A stretch of DNA of 64,000 bases, from contig NZ_CP011133.1 in NCBI RefSeq assembly GCF_000981805.1, positions 226,994 through 290,993 on the forward strand, read 5' to 3'. Position numbers and translations under genes: made by a program. The notes under the pieces are model-generated. The model ran no database searches and had not been told where the DNA came from. It was given only the letters and a program-made list of their open reading frames with translations. Position 1 is the stretch's first letter. Every line of letters begins with the position of its first letter. The stretch is from Citrobacter amalonaticus Y19. Lineage in GTDB: Bacteria > Pseudomonadota > Gammaproteobacteria > Enterobacterales > Enterobacteriaceae. This document shows positions 52,209 to 59,510 of this stretch, in pieces.

Positions 52209-52237
52209 ATTTAAACATGCGTGTACCAGCTGACGAA
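52209..52237 (-). promoter_or_regulatory. TTCGTC-17-TTAAAT promoter of the DndC-like operon
   Basis: Minus-strand TTCGTC (52232-52237), 17-bp spacer, TTAAAT (52209-52214). Confidence 0.75.
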
Positions 52238-52274
52238 TAAGACCAGCGGTATTATTTAATAACTTTTTTATTAA

Positions 52275-52628
52275 TCAGGACGGAAATAATTCATCAATAA
52301 AGCTCATTGGTTTACCAATGGCATTCGTAAGCTTAAGTATTTCTCCTGGTGTAACTGCCTTGAGCATTTCAGAGCGCCCTTCACGGATATATTCATCTAC
52401 AGACATATCCCGCCATCCAGCTTTAGGTCGGTTATTGCAACCTTGCCAGTTTGAATCAGGGTTATCCCGACGAAGAACATACACATCGATAGAGCGAGTT
52501 AATCCTGCACCGAACGCTGCCTGAGCTGTAATCTTCACTTCAGAACCATCTTCGCGTTTAATGACCTGCGATATACGCGTGATTAACTCTTCAGGTGCGG
52601 ATGCATTGTTCTGAACTTCATTGGTCAT
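52275..52628 (-). CDS. Hypothetical protein (117 aa)
   Basis: MTNEVQNNASAPEELITRISQVIKRED..., soluble, with GAGGTG before the ATG and its own TTCGTC promoter. Function unknown. Confidence 0.65.
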   Translation of the reverse strand: MTNEVQNNASAPEELITRISQVIKREDGSEVKITAQAAFGAGLTRSIDVYVLRRDNPDSNWQGCNNRPKAGWRDMSVDEYIREGRSEMLKAVTPGEILKLTNAIGKPMSFIDELFPS

Positions 52629-52664
52629 AAAACACCTCGTGGATGTTGTTCGGTTTATTTACTT

Positions 52665-52693
52665 ATTAAATCACGAGGCAATCGGCTGACGAA
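52665..52693 (-). promoter_or_regulatory. TTCGTC-17-TTTAAT promoter (backbone family)
   Basis: Minus-strand TTCGTC (52688-52693), 17-bp spacer, TTTAAT (52665-52670). AAAGATACTTTT lies just upstream at 52705-52716, as at 34764-34775. Confidence 0.75.
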
Positions 52694-52754
52694 GTGCTGT
52701 TCAGAAAGATACTTTTCTTCTCCGACGCTGGCTTATTCGTAGGTAGTCTGGACG

Positions 52755-52955
52755 CTACCATTCATAAGAAATGACGGTTAGCGTGTCGCTCACCTGTTCT
52801 TTGGTGATCTTTGGTTTAACCGGTTCGGGTAAAATTGTGATCGATATTTGAATAGTTGCCGTTGCCGTCTGTTTTTTATCAGAACTATTCCCATCATCCT
52901 GAGCCAGCGCATTCCATGAAACAACGAATAATAAAGCTGAGAGTAGCGTTCTCAT
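52755..52955 (-). CDS. Small exported protein (66 aa)
   Basis: Clear signal peptide (MRTLLSALLFVVSWNALA) followed by a short hydrophilic domain with two predicted strands. Secreted to the periplasm; function unknown. Confidence 0.65.
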   Translation of the reverse strand: MRTLLSALLFVVSWNALAQDDGNSSDKKQTATATIQISITILPEPVKPKITKEQVSDTLTVISYEW

Positions 52956-52991
52956 TTTACACCTGTATAAAAGGTTGCTGTCCGTAGAACC

Positions 52992-53020
52992 ATTATCTAT
53001 CGGGTTAACCAGCTGACGAA
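52992..53020 (-). promoter_or_regulatory. TTCGTC-17-GATAAT promoter (backbone family)
   Basis: Minus-strand TTCGTC (53015-53020), 17-bp spacer, GATAAT (52992-52997). Confidence 0.75.
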
Positions 53021-53077
53021 GTTAATCAGTCGATAACCTTAAATTAAATATATGGATAAGGTCAGTTGTTTTTATGG

Positions 53078-54496
53078 TTAGTCGTCATCATGATACTCAG
53101 GGCCACCATAATTATCAAATCGAGACCATTGACCATTAAATGTAAGACGTACTGTCCCGATAGGCCCGTTGCGCTGTTTACCTATGATAATTTCAGCTAT
53201 GCCTTTCATATCGCTATTTTCGTGATAGACCTCATCACGGTAAATAAACATGATCAGATCAGCATCCTGCTCAATGGAACCTGACTCTCGCAAGTCTGAG
53301 TTTACCGGACGTTTATCGGCACGTTGTTCAAGCGAGCGGTTTAGTTGCGATAAAGCGATTACCGGTACATTCAGCTCTTTCGCCAGCGCTTTCAGAGAGC
53401 GGGAGATTTCAGCAATTTCCAGCGTTCTGTTGTCAGACAGCGACGGAACACGCATCAACTGAAGGTAGTCGATCATAATGAGGCTAAGTCCACCATGTTC
53501 GCGGGACAATCGCCGCGCCCGGGTGCGAACGTCCATCGGTGTCAGGCCGGAACTGTCATCAATGTAAATGTTCTTTTTTTCCAGCAGCAGACTCATTGTG
53601 CCGGATAACCGGGCCCAGTCCTCGTCATCGAGCTGCCCTGTACGGATACTGGTCTGGTTAACACGGGATAGCGATGCAAGGGAGCGCATCATAAGCTGAT
53701 CAGTAGGCATTTCCAGGCTGAAAATCATGACAGGCTTATCGTTTGTCAGCGACACATTCTCGCAGATGTTCATTGCAAATGTGGTTTTCCCCATCGAGGG
53801 TCTGGCAGCGATAATAATTAAATCCGAGGGCTGGAGACCGGCAGTCTTCTTATTCACGTCTACGTAGCCGGTATCGACCCCAGTGACTCCATCATGGGGA
53901 CGCTGGAACAACGCTTCAATCTTGTTTACGGTTCTGTCCAGGATACTGCCGATGTTCTCTGGCCCGCTGCTCTTATCACCCCGTTGCTCTGCAATCTGGA
54001 AAATCCGGCTTTCTGCGAGATCAAGCAACTCGTCACTGGTTCTACCTTCCGGGTTGTAACCAGCCTCAGTTATTTCGTTGGCGACCTTTATCATTTCCCG
54101 GATTACGGCACGTTCCCGGACGATTTGCGCATAGGCAATTATATTCGCCGCGCTGGGGGTATTTTTTGACAGTTCTGCCAGATAGGCGAAACCGCCAAGA
54201 CTATCCAGCTTACCTTCTCCCTCATTCTCGATGTGTTCAGCGAGGGTTATTAAATCAATCGGGAACTGATTTGCAACGAGTGATCTCATTGCAGAGAAAA
54301 TTGAGCGGTGCGGGCGAGAACTAAAATCCTGCTCGCTAATGATTTCTGCCACATCATCCCATCTCTGGTTATCAAGCATTAACCCGCCCAGTACGGACTG
54401 CTCCGCTTCTATCGATTGCGGAGGAGTCTTTAAGCCGTATTCAGTTTTTTGCTTTGTCTCACCTGCTTCGGTAAACGGGATGTCCGCCATAGTCAT
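53078..54496 (-). CDS. dnaB: Replicative DNA helicase (DnaB family)
   Basis: 472 residues with the full DnaB layout. The N-terminal domain runs from SIEAEQSVLGGLMLDNQRW, and a linker helix joins it to a RecA-like domain with Walker A ARPSMGKTTFAMNI. LIMIDYLQLM is Walker B, and VIALSQLNRSLEQRADKRP with SDLRESGSIEQDADLIMFIYRD follow. A plasmid-encoded replicative helicase should load at one or both plasmid origins and may reduce dependence on the host DnaB/DnaC. It is the third gene of an operon from 55392, with 9 bp after the preceding gene. Confidence 0.95.
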   Translation of the reverse strand: MTMADIPFTEAGETKQKTEYGLKTPPQSIEAEQSVLGGLMLDNQRWDDVAEIISEQDFSSRPHRSIFSAMRSLVANQFPIDLITLAEHIENEGEGKLDSLGGFAYLAELSKNTPSAANIIAYAQIVRERAVIREMIKVANEITEAGYNPEGRTSDELLDLAESRIFQIAEQRGDKSSGPENIGSILDRTVNKIEALFQRPHDGVTGVDTGYVDVNKKTAGLQPSDLIIIAARPSMGKTTFAMNICENVSLTNDKPVMIFSLEMPTDQLMMRSLASLSRVNQTSIRTGQLDDEDWARLSGTMSLLLEKKNIYIDDSSGLTPMDVRTRARRLSREHGGLSLIMIDYLQLMRVPSLSDNRTLEIAEISRSLKALAKELNVPVIALSQLNRSLEQRADKRPVNSDLRESGSIEQDADLIMFIYRDEVYHENSDMKGIAEIIIGKQRNGPIGTVRLTFNGQWSRFDNYGGPEYHDDD

Positions 54497-54505
54497 AAGT
54501 TGGCC

Positions 54506-54874
54506 TCAGAGGTTCTGGAATAGCTTTTGTTTTTGCAATTGTCGTGCGCATTCTGATACCAGCTCCGGGTAACTGGTTGCTATTGCTTTTAGAATTGCTT
54601 CAGAGAGCTCATTCGCTTCATCGCAACGGCCCACCAGCCTCAGTTCGGCTACTGTACCCGGGGCACAGTTTGTCAGGTTGGCACGGGCATAATTGACTTT
54701 CAGTCGCGCCAGAAACTCCGCTCCGGGCTTGCGCTGTACAGCATGGACAGAAAGGGTTTTTCGGCAAAATCGACCAGCTGTACGACGTTCATGATGCTCT
54801 AGTGCTTTTGCTTCCAGCACCTGCCCGGCGATAACGGTCACACAGAGGTTATTAATCAACGCCGGTACATTCAT
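54506..54874 (-). CDS. Hypothetical protein (122 aa) upstream of dnaB
   Basis: MNVPALINNLCVTVIAGQVLEAKALEHH..., with several Cys and His (ERRTAGRFCRK, NLTNCAPG). Its start overlaps the stop of the preceding gene by ATGA. A role with the helicase is inferred from position only. Confidence 0.65.
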   Translation of the reverse strand: MNVPALINNLCVTVIAGQVLEAKALEHHERRTAGRFCRKTLSVHAVQRKPGAEFLARLKVNYARANLTNCAPGTVAELRLVGRCDEANELSEAILKAIATSYPELVSECARQLQKQKLFQNL

Positions 54875-55392
54875 GCGGTAATTCCCCGTTTATTCGCCAG
54901 CGCAACGGCGTCCAGAAGGACGAAGTCGTCAAGCAGGTTCAGACCTGCGGGTGTCTTCTGGTCTCGCCATAGGGAATCCAGCACGTCGGTGTCAGGCATA
55001 CCCGTTGGAATAAGACTAAGAAGTTCGGACAACGTATCTACCTGTAGCATGTGGCAGATAGAAGCCAGCATTATCCCCTCTGAAGCTTTATCCATAAGAC
55101 CACCGATCAGAACCTGAATTTCCGGGGGCATAACGAAATACTCATAATTGGATTTATTGAATCGACACTGAATGAGTTTATAACCCTTGAACTCAGTAAT
55201 TAACTCCTGAAGAAATTCATGCAGCATATCTGGATTTGTTTTTCGAATAGCCGCTACCTGCATTGAGATTTTTAAAATGCCATCATCAACTCTTTCGTGT
55301 GGGCATCCTGCGGAGGAATAAATACTTTTTGCCTTTTCGAGCCAATTTTGCAGCTCGATATAATTACTCTGAATATTCAACGCGACCCCCAT
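54871..55392 (-). CDS. Hypothetical protein (173 aa), first gene of the dnaB operon
   Basis: MGVALNIQSNYIELQNWLEKAKSIYSS..., helical. Overlap with the next gene (ATGA) and the short gap to dnaB make one operon. It has no P-loop, so it is not a DnaC-type ATPase; a loader or adaptor role is conceivable but unproven. Confidence 0.65.
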   Translation of the reverse strand: MGVALNIQSNYIELQNWLEKAKSIYSSAGCPHERVDDGILKISMQVAAIRKTNPDMLHEFLQELITEFKGYKLIQCRFNKSNYEYFVMPPEIQVLIGGLMDKASEGIMLASICHMLQVDTLSELLSLIPTGMPDTDVLDSLWRDQKTPAGLNLLDDFVLLDAVALANKRGITA

Positions 55393-55420
55393 TGCTATCC
55401 AAAAAGTCTATAACCTTGAT

Positions 55421-55449
55421 ATTTTAATGCGCTCCTGTCTGTCATCGAA
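55421..55449 (-). promoter_or_regulatory. TTCGAT-17-TAAAAT promoter (variant of backbone family)
   Basis: Minus-strand TTCGAT (55444-55449), 17-bp spacer, TAAAAT (55421-55426); drives the dnaB operon. Confidence 0.5.
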
Positions 55450-55564
55450 AAATTTAAGACAGCAAAATGCGGCCATTTATATGTGCAAAAATATGAGCCG
55501 GTTTATCCGGCCCATCAGAATGAAAAGGAATTTTATGCAGGTCTGTTAAAGACCTGCCGGGGGG

Positions 55565-56740
55565 TTAGTACACCGGGTGCAGCTGAGTATCTTCAGTTTC
55601 ACCATTCTGCTGATTAGCGCCGTTGGAATCGGCATCAGTTGCATCGTCAACACTGCCGTTGTTTTCAGCACCATCACCGTCGCTGTCACCGTTAGCTTCA
55701 GCATCTTCTGCAATTTTTGCTGATTCCAGTTCAGCCAAGGTAGCCATCAGAGTACGGGCCATTTCAGGAGTCAGGCGTAAGACGACTTCTTCCGGCACGG
55801 TTTCCGTAATCTCGATCTGATTTTCATGCTCACCTTCCGGCTGCGGCGGGATCTGGTCGCGCAGCTGGCTCAGAGTCGGTAACAGGCTGTCGAAAGTTTT
55901 ACGAATAACTTTTGGTTTCAGGCCAGTCTTTTTCTTCGAGTTCACAAATTTAGCAGTGACGCGGGTTTTCCCTGCTCCTTCTGCCTTTTTCAGGGATTCC
56001 ATCAGAACTTCATACGGGTCGCGGTCAGTGCCCTGGCATTCGTTAATAACGTCAACGGCAACGTCACCAGATACCTTGTCTTCCTTCACCAGCATCTTGA
56101 TGCTGAAGTCAGCGTTTGCCAGCACGATGCTACGGCGAACGGTGACCAGAGAGACACCCAGACGCTGAGCAACCGACTCAATGGTATGACCCCAGCCAAT
56201 CAGGCGCTTGAAGCCTTCAGCGCGTTCCACCATCTTCAACTGAAGCGAGTTGGCGCTCTCGATCATGTTGTAGACTTCTTCGTCCTTGCCGCCTTCAAAT
56301 TCCTCGACGGTGATTTTCTGGAAGCTCGCGCCCTCAGCAATCGCCATCATCAGACCAGCAAAACGGTGGTGGCCATCAATGATCTTCAGTCGGGTTACGC
56401 CTTCCACAACCACTGGTTTAACGCGGATGGAAGGAACGGAATGCGGACGTTCCAGATATGCGTGTTTGAACATTACCGCACGGTCATAGTTTACGTCGCG
56501 GAGGTTCAGTCCTTCTTCCACAAACAACCAGTACGGGCTCACCGCAAAGACGTTGTTACGTCCGATATCGGCTTCTTCGAACTGTTCCGTATTGCCGCTT
56601 TTACGCGCCTTGGTTACGAAATCGCTCAGTGCTCGCAGGGAGGATGGCGCTTTGTCTAAGCCGCGCATCAGTACCGCAGCGCCTTCCAGATTTTCCAGGG
56701 TACGGCTTTGTTCGAAGATAGCTTTAACGTCGGTGTTCAT
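55565..56740 (-). CDS. ParB/Srx-domain protein with acidic tail (391 aa)
   Basis: The ParB/sulfiredoxin-like N-terminal domain includes SIRVKPVVVEGVTRLKIIDGHHRFAGL (DGHHR motif). A helix-turn-helix follows (HTIESVAQRLGVSLVTVRRSIV), then a basic segment and a Gly/Asp/Asn/Glu-rich tail of about 50 residues. A separate ParB is encoded with ParA at 61706, so this is unlikely to be the partition protein. ParB-like nucleases of the IbrB type are known partners of PAPS-reductase-like IbrA. Own promoter of the TTCGTC family. Confidence 0.82.
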   Translation of the reverse strand: MNTDVKAIFEQSRTLENLEGAAVLMRGLDKAPSSLRALSDFVTKARKSGNTEQFEEADIGRNNVFAVSPYWLFVEEGLNLRDVNYDRAVMFKHAYLERPHSVPSIRVKPVVVEGVTRLKIIDGHHRFAGLMMAIAEGASFQKITVEEFEGGKDEEVYNMIESANSLQLKMVERAEGFKRLIGWGHTIESVAQRLGVSLVTVRRSIVLANADFSIKMLVKEDKVSGDVAVDVINECQGTDRDPYEVLMESLKKAEGAGKTRVTAKFVNSKKKTGLKPKVIRKTFDSLLPTLSQLRDQIPPQPEGEHENQIEITETVPEEVVLRLTPEMARTLMATLAELESAKIAEDAEANGDSDGDGAENNGSVDDATDADSNGANQQNGETEDTQLHPVY

Positions 56741-56795
56741 GGTGTTTCTCCGCTTTAGTTATTGTGTCGCGAGGTTCGTTGCTTGCTGTAAATCC

Positions 56796-56824
56796 AGTTA
56801 AACACACCCCGTACAGGTGACGAA
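56796..56824 (-). promoter_or_regulatory. TTCGTC-17-TTAACT promoter (backbone family)
   Basis: Minus-strand TTCGTC (56819-56824), 17-bp spacer, TTAACT (56796-56801). Confidence 0.75.
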
Positions 56825-56864
56825 GCGTATTTGGGGACAAAATGTCTCTTTTTTTTCTCTTTAA

Positions 56865-56900
56865 CAAAAAAGCCCTGCAATCCAGTGATTACAAGGCTTT
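56865..56900 (-). terminator. Terminator downstream of the membrane-protein gene
   Basis: AAAGCC / GGCTTT arms with inner TG/CA and AATC/GATT pairing; the minus strand ends in a T-rich run. Confidence 0.7.
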
Positions 56901-56931
56901 GGCACGAGTTGTCAGAGTTTAGATGGCGACG

Positions 56932-57606
56932 TTATTCTATTTTGACTGCATTTTTCATCAAAATTGCCATCACTTCACTCAGCTTTGAACTCTTACCTTC
57001 CGTGTATGAACCCCACGGGATGAACGGACTTGAGGTTTTGTCGTTTAATACAACGCCAGCAGGGCATCGCCATGCAGTTGGCTCTTTTGAGTCGGGTTCC
57101 CATTTCACGAGAAGTACCGGCTGATTACAGTCGATATCATTAATAGCTGGGATCATCTGGTAAGAAAGCACACCGGCTTTATCCCCACTGAAGAACGTCA
57201 GGTGTTTATACGCACTGGTAACGGCGACTACGCCAGCTAAGAGGCTTACGATCATGAAGCTTAGGTTTAGGATGTTGTAGCTCAGGCGTTTTTGCTTAAG
57301 ATACTTCCCTGTCAGAACTGAGAATAAGATAGCCAACAATCCGCCTGCTCCAGTTGACCAAACGGAAATAGATTGCATATAGGAAGTCAAACCATGATAC
57401 CTGTTGATTTGTTCAACAAACATAAATTGCATAAAATCAGCCGTCACAGGCATCGATATCATGAAAACCGTAAACATCATTATAACTATAAATATGAATG
57501 AATAGTGGTCACGGTAACCCGGGCGAGGATAAATTATCTCACTGGATTGATAAATCCATACGGAGAGTGATACAAACGTAAATAGAAAAATAAGGATGAA
57601 GTACAT
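56932..57606 (-). CDS. Hypothetical membrane protein (224 aa)
   Basis: Four hydrophobic segments (MYFILIFLFTFVSLSVWIY; SFIFIVIMMFTVFMISMPV; AGGLLAILFSVLTGKYL; NLSFMIVSLLAGVVAV) are followed by a soluble C-terminal domain of about 80 residues with two Cys. Downstream of, and likely co-transcribed with, the SprT-like gene. Confidence 0.65.
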   Translation of the reverse strand: MYFILIFLFTFVSLSVWIYQSSEIIYPRPGYRDHYSFIFIVIMMFTVFMISMPVTADFMQFMFVEQINRYHGLTSYMQSISVWSTGAGGLLAILFSVLTGKYLKQKRLSYNILNLSFMIVSLLAGVVAVTSAYKHLTFFSGDKAGVLSYQMIPAINDIDCNQPVLLVKWEPDSKEPTAWRCPAGVVLNDKTSSPFIPWGSYTEGKSSKLSEVMAILMKNAVKIE

Positions 57607-57627
57607 CTGGTATTCCTCTTAGAGTGT

Positions 57628-58377
57628 CTATCTGTAGATTCTTTTATTTAATTCAGCTCTGAAAAATGCATACAAAAACTGCCATCCATCACCATGTGCC
57701 GTTCTGTAATTTTTTTCAGGGAGTACCGGAAAACCATATTTAAAATTATTTTTCCCAGTATGACGCTGGCAAAAATGCGCTAGTTCATGTGCTACAACGC
57801 CTTTGATATGATCCAGCTGATTGATTGAATAAAACGCTCCGATGTCCTTATTCTGCTCTATATGTGCATATTCATGGTAGCGGTAGCGCGGTGTATCACT
57901 GTCAGGATAAATGGACGATGGTGAAATTGTAATCGCCCGCCCGCCGCCCCATGAATTTTTGGCATTCCAGTTAACTCGAACTTCAGGCTCGGGGCCGGTG
58001 AAACCATAAAACTGACGATAGAGATGCATAAGGTGGCTGGAGTACAGGAAAGCAACTTTCTCTGCTGTTACGATTCGAGAAATGCCATAGCGAGCTACAG
58101 CTTTATCTCTGGCTGTCAGAACGGGTGTTTTCACTCGTGGGGAGAATAATTTTGTTGGGCTGAATAGCCAGGCTTCTGAATCGTCATCAGGCATATCCAG
58201 TATCACCTGAATTTCTTCAGGTGATCCAACTCGTTGATGCCACCTTTCAAGATTATCGCCCACTTCACTCAGGCTGATTAAATCATCGGCATTCTCGTAG
58301 AATAACCAGATTAGCGTTCCTCGTGGGAGTGCTCTCTCAGCTGCAATATGTGAGCGGATAATTTGACGTGGAGTCAT
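57628..58377 (-). CDS. SprT-like zinc metalloprotease-like protein (249 aa)
   Basis: The C-terminal third has VAHELAHFCQRH (HExxH zinc motif) followed about 30 residues later by TAHGDGWQFLYAFF, the HGxxW element of SprT/Spartan-like proteases. An earlier HEYAHIEQ lies just upstream. The N-terminal ~150 residues are unrelated to SprT. Its start overlaps the 174-residue gene by ATGA. The substrate is unknown; SprT proteins of higher organisms cleave DNA-protein crosslinks, but extending that here is speculation. Confidence 0.7.
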   Translation of the reverse strand: MTPRQIIRSHIAAERALPRGTLIWLFYENADDLISLSEVGDNLERWHQRVGSPEEIQVILDMPDDDSEAWLFSPTKLFSPRVKTPVLTARDKAVARYGISRIVTAEKVAFLYSSHLMHLYRQFYGFTGPEPEVRVNWNAKNSWGGGRAITISPSSIYPDSDTPRYRYHEYAHIEQNKDIGAFYSINQLDHIKGVVAHELAHFCQRHTGKNNFKYGFPVLPEKNYRTAHGDGWQFLYAFFRAELNKRIYR

Positions 58378-58898
58378 GGCGATTCCAGATAATTAATAAG
58401 GCTTACTTTACTTGTCCCCATGTCCTCAATACCAAAACGGATGATATCAATCTCCCCTGCCCCCTGACGGTATGCAGCTACCAGTTCTTCTATTGTTTTT
58501 GCGCGTTTCATACGCTCATTGAATTCAGCCGATTGATGAACTTGCTTGATTACAACAGCAAGGCCAGATCGCATTCCAACACGAGTAAACCAGGCCAGCT
58601 CCCGCAGCTCAGTTTCATCCAATGATGATAATTCACGCCCGGAAAGGCTTTTCAATAATTCAGCAAGCTTGGTTATTTCAAACAAGCCGTATGAAGGCGG
58701 TAGTGTGAGTATATTCAGCGACTCCCAATTCATAATCTCGCGGAATGTCGGCTTATTTATTGAATTTTTAGTTAGGGGGCCAAGGAACTCAGAAAAAAGT
58801 TTATTTTTATCCTGTTCCAATACGGTTAGAATATTTTGGTTGAGTGGTATTCGCAGCACTTCCCCACTGCTGATATCATCGTCTTTCGGCTTATTCAT
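58374..58898 (-). CDS. Hypothetical protein (174 aa)
   Basis: MNKPKDDDISSGEVLRIPLNQNILTVLEQ..., helical, acidic N-terminus. The stop overlaps the start of the SprT-like gene. Second gene of the operon from 59084. Confidence 0.65.
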   Translation of the reverse strand: MNKPKDDDISSGEVLRIPLNQNILTVLEQDKNKLFSEFLGPLTKNSINKPTFREIMNWESLNILTLPPSYGLFEITKLAELLKSLSGRELSSLDETELRELAWFTRVGMRSGLAVVIKQVHQSAEFNERMKRAKTIEELVAAYRQGAGEIDIIRFGIEDMGTSKVSLINYLESP

Positions 58899-58910
58899 CA
58901 GAAGCTCTTC

Positions 58911-59084
58911 TTAATTTTCGAAGCTGGATACAGCTTTGCGAATTTCACGTTTTGCCTGCTGACGGGCGCGGTGCTTGCTTACACGAAGAGAACTATCGTA
59001 TGCATTGTTTTTACGATAGCCACGTGAGCGGCACAGCGAGCAGGTGCAGCCATCTACTGAATAGAAAATCCCAAACGGTTTCAT
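58911..59084 (-). CDS. Small basic protein with CxLC motif (57 aa)
   Basis: From ATG 59084 (AAGGG upstream): MKPFGIFYSVDGCTCSLCRSRGYRK..., Cys cluster CTCSLC plus a basic tail (SKHRARQQAKREIRK). It could bind zinc or DNA. First gene of the operon and directly behind a TTCGTC promoter. Confidence 0.6.
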   Translation of the reverse strand: MKPFGIFYSVDGCTCSLCRSRGYRKNNAYDSSLRVSKHRARQQAKREIRKAVSSFEN

Positions 59085-59117
59085 GAAGATCACCCTTAAA
59101 CCAGATAATGAATATTC

Positions 59118-59146
59118 ATCATAGCCTGGGTTAATTGGGTGACGAA
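59118..59146 (-). promoter_or_regulatory. TTCGTC-17-TATGAT promoter (backbone family)
   Basis: Minus-strand TTCGTC (59141-59146), 17-bp spacer, TATGAT (59118-59123); drives the operon from 59084. Confidence 0.75.
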
Positions 59147-59149
59147 TAG

Positions 59150-59373
59150 TTAAGGAGTCCGTTTTGCTGGGGTTTTTACACTATCAGTGATTGAGTCGAT
59201 GAGGTCGGGAATGGAAATGAGCTTTCTGCCAAAGAATAGTTTTCGTCTGGCTTCAATCTCGTAGCGGAAGGGTTCAATAATTTCATCGTCATGCATGATA
59301 ACGAAACGATAGCCGTTATTAAGGAGTTTATGCAGCTTGTTTGTTTTTTTCTTATGGGGCTTAGCTTAAACAT
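59150..59373 (-). pseudogene. Small gene with apparent 1-nt frameshift
   Basis: From ATG 59373 the first codons give MFKLSP. After the CCCC run the plausible product continues in the +1 frame: HKKKTNKLHKLLNNGYRF, then VIMHDDEIIEPFRYEIEARRK and on to PAKRTP, ending at TAA 59150. The strand-helix pattern of that second frame looks like protein, while the uninterrupted frame does not. One lost C would explain the break. The alternative is a short gene starting at the internal ATG of VIMHDD. Confidence 0.45.
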
Positions 59374-59485
59374 TGTTATCAACTTCTCATCGTGATCACC
59401 TGAGTTGTTATAACACAGTTATTTCCGACACGCTGCTGCTTTTGCTGAAGAACTCGGATTGCTTGGGGCTGGGCCAGCAGGTTGT

Positions 59486-59505
59486 ATGCCGGGCGAACCC
59501 GGCAT
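59486..59505 (-). terminator. Hairpin with TTCG loop downstream of AAA+ gene
   Basis: On the minus strand ATGCCGGG-TTCG-CCCGGCAT, an 8-bp stem capped by a stable UUCG-type tetraloop, six bases after the stop at 59511. Confidence 0.7.
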
Positions 59506-59510
59506 CGTTA

